From Cryptosporangium phraense (lineage in GTDB: Bacteria > Actinomycetota > Actinomycetes > Mycobacteriales > Cryptosporangiaceae): DNA of 64,000 bases. The position numbers and the translations under genes are program-made. Below the pieces are notes generated by a model. That model searched no databases. It worked only from the letters and a program-made list of their open reading frames with translations, and was not told the DNA's origin. Shown one piece after another: positions 16,137 to 25,294 of the stretch; the first letter of the stretch is position 1; every line of letters begins with the position of its first letter. The stretch is taken from the NCBI RefSeq assembly GCF_006912135.1, contig NZ_VIRS01000029.1, forward strand, positions 30,604 to 94,603, written 5' to 3'.

Positions 16137-16152
16137 GTACCGATCGGTTTAC
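16137..16152. promoter_or_regulatory. TetR operator upstream of tetR
   Basis: GTACCGATCGGTTTAC contains the perfect palindrome ACCGATCGGT and shares CGATCGGTTTAC with the right arm of the twin operator at 14834-14853. It overlaps the stop codon of the upstream methyltransferase and sits 9 bases before the tetR start, where it would cover the promoter. Confidence 0.7.
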
Positions 16153-16952
16153 CCGATCCGGGCGACCGCGCCGTAGCCCGAGACGTCGGCCCGGGAGGCG
16201 GGGCTCTCGCCCGGGGCCCGGCGCCACTCGGAGAGCACCGCGATGCCGGGCGGGACGAGCTCGAGCCCGTCGAAGAACCGCGCGAACTCGGCCCGGCTGC
16301 GCAGCCGGCTGCCCTCGGCGGTCGAGATCGCACCCAGCTGCCGGGCCTGGTCGGGCGGCAGGAAGTCGAGCGTCATGTGGCTCATCGCCAGGTAGGAGCC
16401 GGGCGGCAGCGCGTCGACGAGCGTCCGCACCACGTCGTAGGGGTGCGTGGCGTCGTCGAGGAAGTGCACGACGGCCATCAGCGTCAGCCCGACCGGCCGG
16501 GTCAGGTCGAGGACGTCGGCGACCTCGGCGCTGCCGAGGATGCGCCGGGGGTCGAGCAGGTCGGCGTGCAGGTACGCGGTGCGGCCCTCCGGAGTCCCGG
16601 CCAGCAGGGCCCGCGAGTGGGCGAGGACCAGCGGGTCCTTGTCCGCGTAGACGACCCGCGCCTCCGGCGCGACCGACTGCACCACCTCGTGCAGGTTCGG
16701 CGAGGTCGGGATGCCGGTCCCGATGTCGAGGAACTGGCGGACGCCGGCCTCGGCGGCCAGGAAGTGGGCGGCCCGCTGCAGGAACGCGCGGTTCTCCAGC
16801 GCGGCGACGCGCGCCTGCGGGTACACGGCCAGCACCGCGTCGCCGGCCGCGCGGTCGGCGGCGAAGTTGGTCGTCCCGCCCAGCATGTAGTCGTAGCGCC
16901 GGGCCGGGTGCATCACCGAGGTGTCGATCGGGGGCTGCTCGCTCTCCGCCAC
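16149..16952 (-). CDS. DUF574 (PF04672) SAM-dependent methyltransferase
   Basis: A 267-residue protein of the actinobacteria-specific DUF574 family. Typical blocks are PARRYDYMLGGTTNFAADR near the N-terminus, QFLDIGTGIPTSPNLHEVVQ (SAM-binding glycine loop), VVYADKDPLVLAHSRALL and EGRTAYLHADLLDP. Physiological substrates of this large family are not known. It starts 10 bases after the ROK kinase stop on the same strand, so it may be the last gene of the large transport operon, or may simply be read with it. A decayed relative sits at 8600-8702. Confidence 0.85.
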   Translation of the reverse strand: MAESEQPPIDTSVMHPARRYDYMLGGTTNFAADRAAGDAVLAVYPQARVAALENRAFLQRAAHFLAAEAGVRQFLDIGTGIPTSPNLHEVVQSVAPEARVVYADKDPLVLAHSRALLAGTPEGRTAYLHADLLDPRRILGSAEVADVLDLTRPVGLTLMAVVHFLDDATHPYDVVRTLVDALPPGSYLAMSHMTLDFLPPDQARQLGAISTAEGSRLRSRAEFARFFDGLELVPPGIAVLSEWRRAPGESPASRADVSGYGAVARIG

Positions 16953-16962
16953 CCGTCCGAGT

Positions 16963-17916
16963 CTACTCAGGACACCCGGCTGGACCGCTCGTCCACTCGT
17001 CGACGCAGGCCGCGGAACCCGTCAGCGCGAAGGCCTCGATCGCCGCGCCGAGCTGCCCGGCGGCCGGGCCGACCGACGACAGCCGCAGCGGCGGCGCGGC
17101 CCGCCAGACCAGCAACTCGCTCAGCGCCGCGGACACCGGCTTCAGCAGCGCGTCGCCGGCCAGCGCCATCCCGCCCCCGAGCACGATCAGCGCCGGGTCG
17201 AGCATCATCGTCAGCGTGTTGAGCCCGAACGCCAGCGCGGTCGTGGCCTCGGTCCAGACCTGGTCGGCCAGTGCGTCCCGGCCCAGTAGCGCGGTGACCT
17301 CCCGGGCCGTCGAGGCGCCGGTGCCGCCGGCCGCGCGGTAGCGGCGCGGAACCGCGGCCCCGGCCGCGTAGGCCTCCAGGCAGCCGCGCTTGCCGCACGG
17401 GCAGTCCTCCCCGCCCGGGTACACCGGCATGTGCCCGGCCTCCCCGGCCGCGCTCCCGGCCCCGGTGACCAGCACTCCGCCGGTCATCACGGCGGCCGCG
17501 ATGCCGGTGCCGAGCTGCAGCAGCACGAAGTCCGAGGCCCCCCGGGCCGCGCCCAGCTGAGCCTCGGCCCGGCCGGCCGCACGCACGTCGTGACCGACCG
17601 ACACCGGCAGCCGCAGTTCGGTCTCCAACGCCCCGCGCAGGTCGAAGTCCCGCCAGCCGAGGTTCGACGCGTAGGCGATCCGCCCGGTCGACGCGTCCAC
17701 CAGGCCCGGCGTGACGACCCCGGCGGCCAGCACGTCCAGCCCCGCGGCCGCGGCCTCGGCGCGCAGCCCGTCGATCATCGACCGGACCGCGGCGACCGTG
17801 TCGTCCCCGCCGAGGCTCGGCGCCTCCCGCCGGCTCCGCCGCCGTCCGCGATCGTCGACGACTGCCGCCTTCACCGTCGTCCCGCCGATGTCCACGGCGA
17901 TCACCGCGCCGGTCAC
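16963..17916 (-). CDS. ROK-family sugar kinase with zinc motif
   Basis: A 317-residue ROK kinase. The phosphate-binding loop VDIGGTTVKAAVVD, the second ATP motif LQLGTGIAAAVMTGG, the AGEAGHMPVYPGG histidine and the zinc cysteines CPCGKRGC followed by LEAYAAG are all intact, as in glucokinases and N-acetyl(amino)sugar kinases. Start ATG 17916 overlaps the cutC stop by four bases. Within an operon of amino-acid-type importer, asparaginase and CutC, an amino-sugar or sugar part of an imported conjugate is the plausible substrate. Glucokinase cannot be excluded. Confidence 0.85.
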   Translation of the reverse strand: MTGAVIAVDIGGTTVKAAVVDDRGRRRSRREAPSLGGDDTVAAVRSMIDGLRAEAAAAGLDVLAAGVVTPGLVDASTGRIAYASNLGWRDFDLRGALETELRLPVSVGHDVRAAGRAEAQLGAARGASDFVLLQLGTGIAAAVMTGGVLVTGAGSAAGEAGHMPVYPGGEDCPCGKRGCLEAYAAGAAVPRRYRAAGGTGASTAREVTALLGRDALADQVWTEATTALAFGLNTLTMMLDPALIVLGGGMALAGDALLKPVSAALSELLVWRAAPPLRLSSVGPAAGQLGAAIEAFALTGSAACVDEWTSGPAGCPE

Positions 17917-18593
17917 GCGTCCACCGCCGCGCGGACCGCGCGGACCTCGTCCGCCGAGGTCCGCAGCCGGCCGCCGGCCTCGGCCATCGCCCGCAGATGC
18001 ACCTCGGCGACGTGGGTGAACGCCACCAATTCGGCGACGTTGGGGGAGCGCACCGATCCGCCGGCCAGAATCGTGATCCGGTCGCCGCCGTAACTCACCA
18101 GCTCACGCAGCCGATTCCGACCGGCCGACGCGCTGCCCGGGCCACCGCCGGTCAGGATCCGGGCGACGCCCAGCCCGGCCAGCGTGTCGAGCGCCGCGAA
18201 CTGGTCGGCGACGTCGTCGAACGCCCGGCTGAACGTCACCGGGGCACCGGCGCACGCGTCCAGCAACGGCCTCAGTACCTCGACGTCGACCAGCCCGGCC
18301 GGTGTGAGCCCGCTGAGCACGAAACCGACCCGGGGGAAGTGGGAGAACGTCCGGATGTCGGTGAGCATCACTGCGACCTCGTCGGCCGAGTAGACGAAGT
18401 CGCCGCCGCGCGGACGGATCAGCACCTGGATCCCGACCCGCGCCGTCGCCTCGACGACCGCGGTGACCATGCCCAGGCTCGGCGTGATGCCGCCCTCCAG
18501 CAGGTCGGCGCAGAGCTCGATCCGGTCGGCGCCGGCCGCTTCGGCGACCCGCGCGCCCTCGACGTCGTCCAGGCAGATCTCGACCAGCGTCAT
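17913..18593 (-). CDS. cutC: CutC-family protein
   Basis: A 226-residue TIM-barrel protein with the CutC signatures LVEICLDDVEGARVAEAAGADRIELC, the LIRPRGGDFVYS loop, and VTFSRAFDDVADQ with TGGGPGSA. CutC was named for copper homeostasis, but its biochemical activity is unsettled and it is a common passenger of sugar operons. Here it is coupled by four-base overlaps on both sides (asparaginase upstream, ROK kinase downstream), which suggests an enzymatic step in that pathway rather than copper handling. Confidence 0.87.
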   Translation of the reverse strand: MTLVEICLDDVEGARVAEAAGADRIELCADLLEGGITPSLGMVTAVVEATARVGIQVLIRPRGGDFVYSADEVAVMLTDIRTFSHFPRVGFVLSGLTPAGLVDVEVLRPLLDACAGAPVTFSRAFDDVADQFAALDTLAGLGVARILTGGGPGSASAGRNRLRELVSYGGDRITILAGGSVRSPNVAELVAFTHVAEVHLRAMAEAGGRLRTSADEVRAVRAAVDA

Positions 18594-19540
18594 CGCAGCG
18601 GACCGACGACGATCCGGCCGACCGGCCGGCCGCCGCCCAGCACCGGCACCGACGCCAGGTCACCGGCGCCCGAAGTGTCGACGCCGAGGGCGGCCAGCGC
18701 GGCCACGGCCAGCATCGTGGTGGCCCGGGGCGACCCGTCGGCCACCTTCATCGCGACGGCCCGGCCGTCGGCGGCCGCGGCCATCAGCACGCCCTCGGCC
18801 CCGCCCTTGGCGACGACGCCCGGCACGCGCCGCATGAGCTCGGTGTTCTGGTGCCCGGTGCCGCCGACGAAGAACGGCTCGGCGCGCATCGCGTCGGCCA
18901 CCGCCCGGGACGGCGACCCCGGCTCGGAGGTCACCAGGTTCGAGGCGGCCCGGGCCAGCCCGTAGACGGTCGTCCCGAACAGCGGGGCTCCGCACCCGTC
19001 GGTGGTCACGTGGGTCACCCCGCCGCCGGTGGCGGCCTCGATCGCGTCGCGGACCGCGCGCTGGACCGGGTGCTCGAACGTCAGGTAGTCGTCGGTCGAC
19101 CAGCCGTTGTGGACGCAGGCCGCGAGCATCGCCGCGTGCTTGCCCGAGCAATTCATCCGGATCGGCGAGCGGCTCTCGCCGGCCCGGATCAGCCGGTTGC
19201 GGGTGTCCTCGTCCTCGGGCCAGTCGGACGGGCACTGGAGCGCGCTCTCGTCCAGACCGGCCTCGGCCAGGATCTGCCGGGCCCGGGCCACGTGCGCGTC
19301 CTCGCCGGTGTGGCTGCCGGCCGCGATCGCGGTTCCCGTCTCGTCCAGAAAAAGACCGGCGGTGCGGCAGGCGACGGCCTGCCACGGCTTCACCGACGAG
19401 CGAGGGAGGATCGGCGCGTCCGGGTCACCGGCCGAGAACGCGATCCGGCCGGAGGCGTCCAACGCGACGAGCGTGCCGAAATGACGGCTCTCCGGGAACC
19501 CGTCGCGCTCGACGACGGCCAGCTCAGCGAGCTCCTTCAC
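18590..19540 (-). CDS. Asparaginase of the PF06089 (Rhizobium etli-type) family
   Basis: A 316-residue amidohydrolase. The serine-lysine pair in RSSVKPWQA (Ser48 and Lys51 by this start), the SHTGED motif, and NCSGKHAAM (residues 130-138) with a downstream cysteine in TDGCGAP match the catalytic and metal-binding elements known for the R. etli-type asparaginase. GTG 19540 overlaps the permease stop as GTGA; longer upstream reading frame is permease shadow. It should release ammonia or an amine from asparagine or an asparagine-like amide. Its position between an amino-acid importer and CutC/ROK kinase suggests a glycosylated or otherwise conjugated substrate. Confidence 0.85.
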   Translation of the reverse strand: MKELAELAVVERDGFPESRHFGTLVALDASGRIAFSAGDPDAPILPRSSVKPWQAVACRTAGLFLDETGTAIAAGSHTGEDAHVARARQILAEAGLDESALQCPSDWPEDEDTRNRLIRAGESRSPIRMNCSGKHAAMLAACVHNGWSTDDYLTFEHPVQRAVRDAIEAATGGGVTHVTTDGCGAPLFGTTVYGLARAASNLVTSEPGSPSRAVADAMRAEPFFVGGTGHQNTELMRRVPGVVAKGGAEGVLMAAAADGRAVAMKVADGSPRATTMLAVAALAALGVDTSGAGDLASVPVLGGGRPVGRIVVGPLR

Positions 19541-20364
19541 GGCATCTTCTCCAGGATCGGACCGGCCGCCCGTCGGCGGGTGAAGTTCTGCAGGCGGTGG
19601 GCGAGCCCCGACAGGATCAGGTTGCAGACCAGGTAGACGAGCGTGACGACGAGGTAGGTCTGGACCAGCAGGTGGTTGTAGGCGGCGAGCACCTGGGCGC
19701 GGTAGAGCAGCTCGGTGAACGCGACGATGAACCCCAGCGAGGTGTCCTTCAGCAGACTGACCAGCTGGCTGACCACCGAGGGCGCGACCCGGCGCAGCGC
19801 CTGCGGCAGCACGACCAGCCGCATCGACTGCCACCCGGTCATCCCCAGGCTCAGCGCGGCCTCGTTCTGCCCGCGGGGCATGCTCAGGATGCCGGCCCGG
19901 AAGATCTCCGCGAACGCGGCCGCGTTGGCCACGGTCAGCGGCAGCACCAGCTTCCAGAGCAGCGGCAGGTTGATGCCGTACCGGGGCAGGCCGAACAGCG
20001 TCACGTAGATCAGGAGCAGCACCGGGAGCGTGCGCGCGATCTCGATGTACCCGGTGGCCAGCCAGCGGACCGGGGTCACCCGGGACAGCCGCCCGATCGC
20101 CAGGATCAGCCCGGCGGCCGCGCCGAGCACCGCGACCAGCGCCGCGGCCTCGAGCGTGCCGCGCAACCCCACCAGCAGGTACTTCCAGATAGGCCACTGC
20201 CCGAACGGACGCCACTTGGCCGCGTCGAGCTGGCCGTGGTCGCCGAACTGGTGCAGGCCGAGCGCGACGACCGCGACCAGCACCACGACCGTGATGATCG
20301 AGGCGATCCGGATCCGGCGGCGCCCGCGCGGCCCGGGCTCGTCGAACAGGACGGACGCGCTCAT
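19537..20364 (-). CDS. Polar amino acid ABC transporter permease
   Basis: A 275-residue His/Glu/Gln/Arg-type permease. After a cytoplasmic head with GRRRIRIAS and a first membrane helix, the family motif appears as ARTLPVLLLIYVTLFGLP, then the coupling loop EAALSLGMTGWQSMRLVVLPQALR. Start ATG 20364 overlaps the preceding permease stop (ATGA); the longer upstream frame is shadow of that gene. With its partner it forms the membrane channel of the importer. Confidence 0.88.
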   Translation of the reverse strand: MSASVLFDEPGPRGRRRIRIASIITVVVLVAVVALGLHQFGDHGQLDAAKWRPFGQWPIWKYLLVGLRGTLEAAALVAVLGAAAGLILAIGRLSRVTPVRWLATGYIEIARTLPVLLLIYVTLFGLPRYGINLPLLWKLVLPLTVANAAAFAEIFRAGILSMPRGQNEAALSLGMTGWQSMRLVVLPQALRRVAPSVVSQLVSLLKDTSLGFIVAFTELLYRAQVLAAYNHLLVQTYLVVTLVYLVCNLILSGLAHRLQNFTRRRAAGPILEKMP

Positions 20365-21005
20365 CGGACGATCCTCACTCGCCGTTCGAGCACTCCGGTG
20401 GAGAGCCCGATCACCAGCGCCAGCGCCATGTAGGCCAGACCGGCCCCGACGAAGATCGGGATCGGCTGGGCGTGCACGAGGTTGACCTTGTTGGCCGACG
20501 CGGTCAGCTCGACGACGCCCACCGCCGCGGCCAGCGACGTGTTCATCAGCAGCGCGATCATCACGTTGCCGACCGGCTGCACGACCGCGCGCAACGCCTG
20601 GGGCAGGATCACCAGCCGCAGCGACTGGAAGAACGTCAGGCCGATCGCCCGGGCCGCCTCGGCCTGCCCCATCGCGACCGTGTTGATGCCGCTGCGGACG
20701 GCCTCCGCCACGTAGGCGGCCTCGTAGATGATCAGCACGACCACCGCGGTGGTGGTCAGCGGCATCAGCAGGCCGACGTCGGGCAGCGCGAACACGAACA
20801 GGACCAGCAGCGCGAGCGCCGGCACGTTGAGGAAGAACTGCACGTAGCCGAGCGCGATCGCCCGCAGGATCGGCACCGGGCTGACCCGGGCCGCGGTCAC
20901 CAGCACGCCGAGGATCAGCGCGCCGACGCCGGCCACCACGGTCATCCAGACCGTGGTCCACACGCCGTCGAGCAGCGCGGGCAAGTTGTCGAGCAGGACG
21001 TTCAC
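20361..21005 (-). CDS. Polar amino acid ABC transporter permease
   Basis: A 214-residue permease with about five membrane helices, FFLNVPALALLVLFVFALP in the position of the family RxTP motif, and coupling loop QAEAARAIGLTFFQSLRLVILPQALR. GTG 21005 is the start. It sits 58 bases after the binding-protein gene. The two permeases are homologous but distinct, as usual in heterodimeric glutamate-type importers. Confidence 0.88.
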   Translation of the reverse strand: MNVLLDNLPALLDGVWTTVWMTVVAGVGALILGVLVTAARVSPVPILRAIALGYVQFFLNVPALALLVLFVFALPDVGLLMPLTTTAVVVLIIYEAAYVAEAVRSGINTVAMGQAEAARAIGLTFFQSLRLVILPQALRAVVQPVGNVMIALLMNTSLAAAVGVVELTASANKVNLVHAQPIPIFVGAGLAYMALALVIGLSTGVLERRVRIVR

Positions 21006-21063
21006 GCGCCGCTCTCCCTATCGGAGGCGTCCGCCGGGGCGCGCGCCCCGGCGGACGAGGGGA

Positions 21064-22002
21064 TCAGGAACCCGGGACCGAACCGATGGCCGGCGGGGTC
21101 GGCGGGTCGGACTTCACGACCGTGCCGAGCGTGGCCTTCCAGACGTTCGCCCAGATGCCCTTGTCCTGGATCGACTTCAGCCAGGTGTTCACGAACGACT
21201 TCATCTGCGCGTCGTCGTGCTTGAGGCCGATGCCGTACGGCTCCTCGGTGAACGGGTTGCCGACCACCGTGATCGCCGGGTTCGCCTTGGCGTCGCTGGC
21301 CAGCAGCGTGATGTCCTGCACGTAGGCGTCGCCGCGGCCCTGGGTCAGCGCCTGGACGGCCTGCGGGTCGGTGCCGAACGAGATCACCTTGGCCGTCGGC
21401 GCCTGCTTCGGCACCTCGGTGACGGCCGGGGTGTTCGCGCCGACGATGACGGTCTTCCCGTCGAGGTCCTTGACGCTCTTGATCGCGGTGTTGCCGGTCT
21501 TCACGGCCACGGCCAGGCCGGACGAGAAGTACGGTCCGGCGAAGTCGACCTGCTTCGCGCGGTCGGTGGTGATCGTGTACGTGTTGAAGACGACGTCCAC
21601 CGTGCCGTTGGCGAGCAGCGCCTCACGAGTCTCGGTGGCCGGCGGCACGATCTGGACGCTGGGCTTGCCGAGGATGTAGATCGCCAGCAGCTTGGCCAGG
21701 TCGGCGTCGAAGCCCTCGACGTTGCTGGGGTTGGACGGGTCCTGCTGGGAGAGCAGCGGAGCGTCCAGCGCCTCGGCGACGATCAGCTTGCCGCGCTTCT
21801 TGATCTTCTCCATCGTCGAGCCGGGCAGGATCGCCGCGACGTCGGCCACCGGAGCGTCCGAGTAGAGGTTGCTCGGAGCGGAACTGGCCGCGGGCGGAAC
21901 CGCCGACGACGAGGAATCGTCGGAGTCGCCGCCGCAGGCGGTGAGTGCGAGCGCGACCGCAGCGAGCGCTGCGGTGAACAGCGTGGTCCGGCGAGCGGCC
22001 AT
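21064..22002 (-). CDS. Amino-acid-type ABC solute-binding lipoprotein
   Basis: A 312-residue family 3 solute-binding protein. The signal peptide MAARRTTLFTAALAAVALALTAC ends in lipobox LTAC, followed by a serine-rich linker. The mature domain has GKLIVAEALDAPLLSQQDP, VEGFDADLAKLLA, the arginine motif ATETREALLANGTVDVVFNTYTITTDRAKQVDFAGPYF in pieces, and a final GIGLKHDD segment. The ligand-contact region does not read like a standard glutamate binder at the first strand (EALDAPLLSQ), which leaves room for an unusual amino acid ligand. Confidence 0.88.
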   Translation of the reverse strand: MAARRTTLFTAALAAVALALTACGGDSDDSSSSAVPPAASSAPSNLYSDAPVADVAAILPGSTMEKIKKRGKLIVAEALDAPLLSQQDPSNPSNVEGFDADLAKLLAIYILGKPSVQIVPPATETREALLANGTVDVVFNTYTITTDRAKQVDFAGPYFSSGLAVAVKTGNTAIKSVKDLDGKTVIVGANTPAVTEVPKQAPTAKVISFGTDPQAVQALTQGRGDAYVQDITLLASDAKANPAITVVGNPFTEEPYGIGLKHDDAQMKSFVNTWLKSIQDKGIWANVWKATLGTVVKSDPPTPPAIGSVPGS

Positions 22003-22013
22003 CTGTATCCCTT

Positions 22014-22751
22014 TCAGTGACTGAGGACCTTGGAGAGAAAATCCCGGGCGCGGTCCGAGGACGGCCGGGTGAAGAACGCGTCGGGAGTGTCCTGCTCGAC
22101 GATCTGGCCGGCGTCCATGAACACCACACGGTTGGCGGCCCGGCGGGCGAACCCCATCTCGTGGGTGACGACGACCATCGTCATGCCCTCGCGGGCCAGC
22201 TCGGTCATGACGTCGAGGACCTCGTTGACCATCTCGGGGTCGAGCGCGCTGGTCGGCTCGTCGAAGAGCATGACCTTCGGACGCATGGCCAGGGCCCGGG
22301 CGATCGCCGCCCGCTGCTGCTGGCCGCCGGAGAGCTGGGCCGGGTACTTGTCGGCCTGGTCGGCGATGCCGACCCGCTCCAGCAGCTCCAGGCCGTCCTT
22401 GCGGGCCCGGGCCTTCTGGACCTTGGTGACGTGGACGGGGCCGAGCGCGACGTTGTCGAGGATCGTGCGGTGGCCGAACAGGTTGAACGACTGGAAGACC
22501 ATGCCGACCTGCGCGCGCAGCCGGGCCAGGGCCTTGCCCTCGCTGGGCAGCGGGGCGCCGTCGATGCGGATCTCGCCGGAGCTGAGCGACTCGAGCCGGT
22601 TGATCGTCCGGCAGAGCGTCGACTTGCCGGAGCCGGAGGGGCCGACGACCACGACGACCTCGCCGGACTCCACCGTGAGGTCGATGTCACGCAGCACGTG
22701 CGCCTCGCCGAAGTACTTGTTCGCGCCGAGTACCTCGATCATCGCGGTCAC
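22014..22751 (-). CDS. Amino-acid-type ABC transporter ATPase
   Basis: About 245 residues with Walker [11 protein letters not shown]-loop MVFQSFNLF, signature [15 protein letters not shown], Walker [15 protein letters not shown] and switch histidine [12 protein letters not shown], the GlnQ/HisP type. GTG 22751 is preferred because GGGAGG lies eight bases upstream; GTG 22760 would overlap that site. It is the first gene of the minus-strand operon, facing the ROK repressor. Confidence 0.9.
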   Translation of the reverse strand: MTAMIEVLGANKYFGEAHVLRDIDLTVESGEVVVVVGPSGSGKSTLCRTINRLESLSSGEIRIDGAPLPSEGKALARLRAQVGMVFQSFNLFGHRTILDNVALGPVHVTKVQKARARKDGLELLERVGIADQADKYPAQLSGGQQQRAAIARALAMRPKVMLFDEPTSALDPEMVNEVLDVMTELAREGMTMVVVTHEMGFARRAANRVVFMDAGQIVEQDTPDAFFTRPSSDRARDFLSKVLSH

Positions 22752-22859
22752 GCTGGACACCTCCCGTTCATTTTTGCGATTGCGGTGACACTAAGTCCAA
22801 TTATCGAAACAAGTCAACGGACGATCGAACATTTAACATGGACCTGGTACAACGAAGGG
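22752..22859. promoter_or_regulatory. Divergent promoter region between importer operon and ROK repressor
   Basis: About 108 bases, distinctly AT-richer than its surroundings, hold the promoters of both transcripts. On the plus side TACAAC lies six bases before GTG 22860. I see no long perfect palindrome; short repeats ATCGAAAC and ATCGAACA (around 22804 and 22824) could be half-sites for the ROK protein. Confidence 0.5.
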
Positions 22860-24023
22860 GTGCAGCCTGACTCGTTCGCCCCGGACTCGCCGGGTGCCGT
22901 CCTGCGTCTGGTGCGCTCCGGACAGGCTTCCTCCCGTTCGGATATCGCCCGTATTACCCACGTTTCGGCGTCTACCGCGGCCACCCGGGTCGAAGCCCTG
23001 ATCGATATCGGGTTGTTGCACGAGACCGGGGCCGGCCGCTCCCGGGGCGGCCGGCGTCCGCGCCGGCTCGAACTCCGCACCGACGCCGGGGTCGTGGCCG
23101 CCGCCGACCTGGGCGCGAACCACGCCACGCTGGCGCTGTTCGACTTCGGTGGCGCGCTGCTGGAAGAGCGCAGCCTGCCGATGGACATCGCCGACGGCCC
23201 GGAGCGGGTGCTGGGCTGGGTCGTCGAGCAGGTCCGCGCGCTGCGCACCGCGTCGGACGCCCCGCTGGCCGGGCTGACCGTCGGGGTGCCCGGGCCGGTC
23301 GACTTCCGGGCCGGCCGGGTCGTCTCACCCTCCCGGATGCCCGGCTGGAACGGTGCCGACGTGCCCGCGCTGACGAAGGCGCTGGTCGACGTGCCGGTGC
23401 TGGTGGAGAACGACGCGAACCTGATGGCGCTGGGGGAGTTCTCGGCCGCTCCCGACGGATGCGAGCACCTGGTCTTCCTGAAGGCCGGCTCGGGCATCGG
23501 CTGCGGCGTGATCGCGTCCGGCGCGCTGCACCGCGGGGCCCGGGGCGCGGCCGGCGACATCTCGCACGCGCCGGTCTCCGATCAGCAGGACGTGCCGTGC
23601 TCCTGCGGCCGGAACGGCTGTCTGGACGCCGTGGCCAGCGGTGCCGCGCTGGCCCGCAAACTCGCCGAAGCCGGCTTCGACGTCCAGGGGACGGCCGGGG
23701 TGGTGGAGATCGCGAAGAACGCCGAGCCGGTGTCGGCCCGGATGTTCCGCGACGCCGGCCGGGCCACCGCGGACGTGCTGGCCACGATCGTCAACTTCTT
23801 CAACCCGGACACGCTGGTGCTGGGTGGGCAGCTCAGCCAGGCCGAGCCGTACGTGGCGAGCATCCGGTCGACGCTGTACGAGCGGTGCCTGCCGATGGCC
23901 GTCGAGAAGCTGACGATCACGCCCAGCCGGGCGGGGCGCCGTACGGGCGTGATCGGTGGGGGGCAGTTGATGCTGGAGCATCTGTTCGACCCGAACCGGG
24001 TCAACGCGCTGGCCCAGGCGTAG
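22860..24023 (+). CDS. ROK-family transcriptional repressor (zinc motif intact)
   Basis: A 387-residue NagC/XylR-type regulator: winged helix-turn-helix SRSDIARITHVSASTAATRVEALIDIGLL, then a ROK sugar-binding domain with AAADLGANHATLALFD, GVPGPVDFRAGRV, VENDANLMALGEF, and the zinc site AAGDISHAPVSD with CSCGRNGC. GTG 22860 is the first start in frame after the divergent operon; no ribosome-binding site is evident, so translation may be leaderless. It most likely represses the divergent nine-gene run and responds to a sugar or sugar phosphate, which supports a sugar part in the imported compound. Confidence 0.85.
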   Translation: MQPDSFAPDSPGAVLRLVRSGQASSRSDIARITHVSASTAATRVEALIDIGLLHETGAGRSRGGRRPRRLELRTDAGVVAAADLGANHATLALFDFGGALLEERSLPMDIADGPERVLGWVVEQVRALRTASDAPLAGLTVGVPGPVDFRAGRVVSPSRMPGWNGADVPALTKALVDVPVLVENDANLMALGEFSAAPDGCEHLVFLKAGSGIGCGVIASGALHRGARGAAGDISHAPVSDQQDVPCSCGRNGCLDAVASGAALARKLAEAGFDVQGTAGVVEIAKNAEPVSARMFRDAGRATADVLATIVNFFNPDTLVLGGQLSQAEPYVASIRSTLYERCLPMAVEKLTITPSRAGRRTGVIGGGQLMLEHLFDPNRVNALAQA

Positions 24024-25294
24024 CGGTTCCGGCCCGTTCTCGGCCGCTGAGTGAGGGCCGGGGCTGCGCTGATCGCCTCCCGGCGTTGGTCGCGCCGTGG
24101 GGCTGTCCTGCGAATCAGGTAGGCCGGATCGGCGTCGCGGTGAGAGATGCGGGAGGCCTGGTCGGTCACGATCCGCTCCGGCCGCGTCCGCATTCGGCCC
24201 TGGCCGGGGCACCGAATTCTCCTCCAGCAGCGGAGCTGCGGGGTGCCGGCGGTCAGCCGGACGGCCTTGTCCCGACGAACCACCCGAGCATCCGACCAGG
24301 CCGGTCAGCGACTCACAGGCCCTGGTGCAGGTGGGTCGGCGGCCTCGACCGGCCGGCGAGAGGCCGCGGCGCGCCCGGCGGCAGACCTGGGGCGGGAGGC
24401 GCGTTGGGCCGATTCTGCAGGGCATCGAGCTGCGGGCCTAGGTTCGCGCCCGGCTACCCAGGTGTGTCGCTGGGGCCGGGGGCATCGCGGGAACCACTAC
24501 CGGCCGACTTCCGCCGCGGCCAGCGCCGACCTGGGCGCGCCCGGCCCGGTATGCGCGTCCGGGGGGCGGCGAGGCTGACCGAGGTCAGGGCCGTTCTGCG
24601 GCGGTGGGCAAGCCCCACGAGGCTCCCCGCGTGAACGCATGCCGACGTCGGCTGCACGACCGGAACGCGCCGCTCTACCTCGCCGCCGTCGCCGGCAGGC
24701 CCCGAGCCCGCCCCGAGCCCGCCCCGAGCCCGCCCCGAGCCCGCCCCGGGCCCGCACCGCGACCGGCGGCAACGGGCAGGCGGCCAGGTAGCGGGCGTCG
24801 CTCGAGGAAGGGTTGATCCCGCCTTCGACCGCGTGCCGCTGCTACGGTTCTGCGCCAACCGGCGGCAACGTGGGATACCGGCCATGACCCTGGAACCGGC
24901 TGACCGCATCGGCCACCACGACGCCGTGGCCGCCACGGCGGCCGCCCACCGGCGTTCGAACCCGAACCCCGTGGGCCGGGCCCGGGGCCGGGGCTCCGTC
25001 CGGGACCCGTTGGCTCGGCTGCTCGCGCGGACGGCCTCGATCACGGACCGGAACGGAGATGCGTCTCCGGCCTGGCCGGCGGTGCCCAGCAGCGCCCACG
25101 GCCGTCCCGCATCGGCCGCCAGATGAAGCATGCTGGCGGGCCCGACCACGGTCGAGCCGACCGGCGCGCCCCGTCACTCCGCAGGCCTGCGCCCGACGCC
25201 CGAACTCAGCAACGACCCGCGGCCACTCACCCGGCTTCGCCGGCGGCAACGCGGCCATCGGGCGCCGCCCGCCCGCTCGAAGAGCGGCCCGTCG
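24024..25294. other. 1.27-kb stretch without a recognisable gene
   Basis: All open frames here have shadow-like composition (arginine, proline and glycine rich) and none shows a known motif. It contains an 11-bp tandem repeat at 24701-24755. The stretch separates the ROK repressor from the tetR/MFS pair and is probably decayed DNA. Confidence 0.6.
24701..24755 (+). repeat. Five tandem copies of an 11-bp unit
   Basis: CCCGAGCCCGC is repeated five times head to tail; the last copy reads CCCGGGCCCGC. It lies in the non-coding stretch after the ROK repressor. Confidence 0.85.

Noticed and set aside
24701..24755. A CRISPR-like array
   Set aside because: The 11-bp units are directly joined with no spacers, so it is a simple tandem repeat.
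24842..25258. A minus-strand gene of 138 codons
   Set aside because: No start signal, no motif and shadow-like composition; treated as part of the gene-poor stretch.
24024..25294. Integrated element or prophage in the gene-poor stretch
   Set aside because: No integrase, terminal repeats or phage genes were seen.
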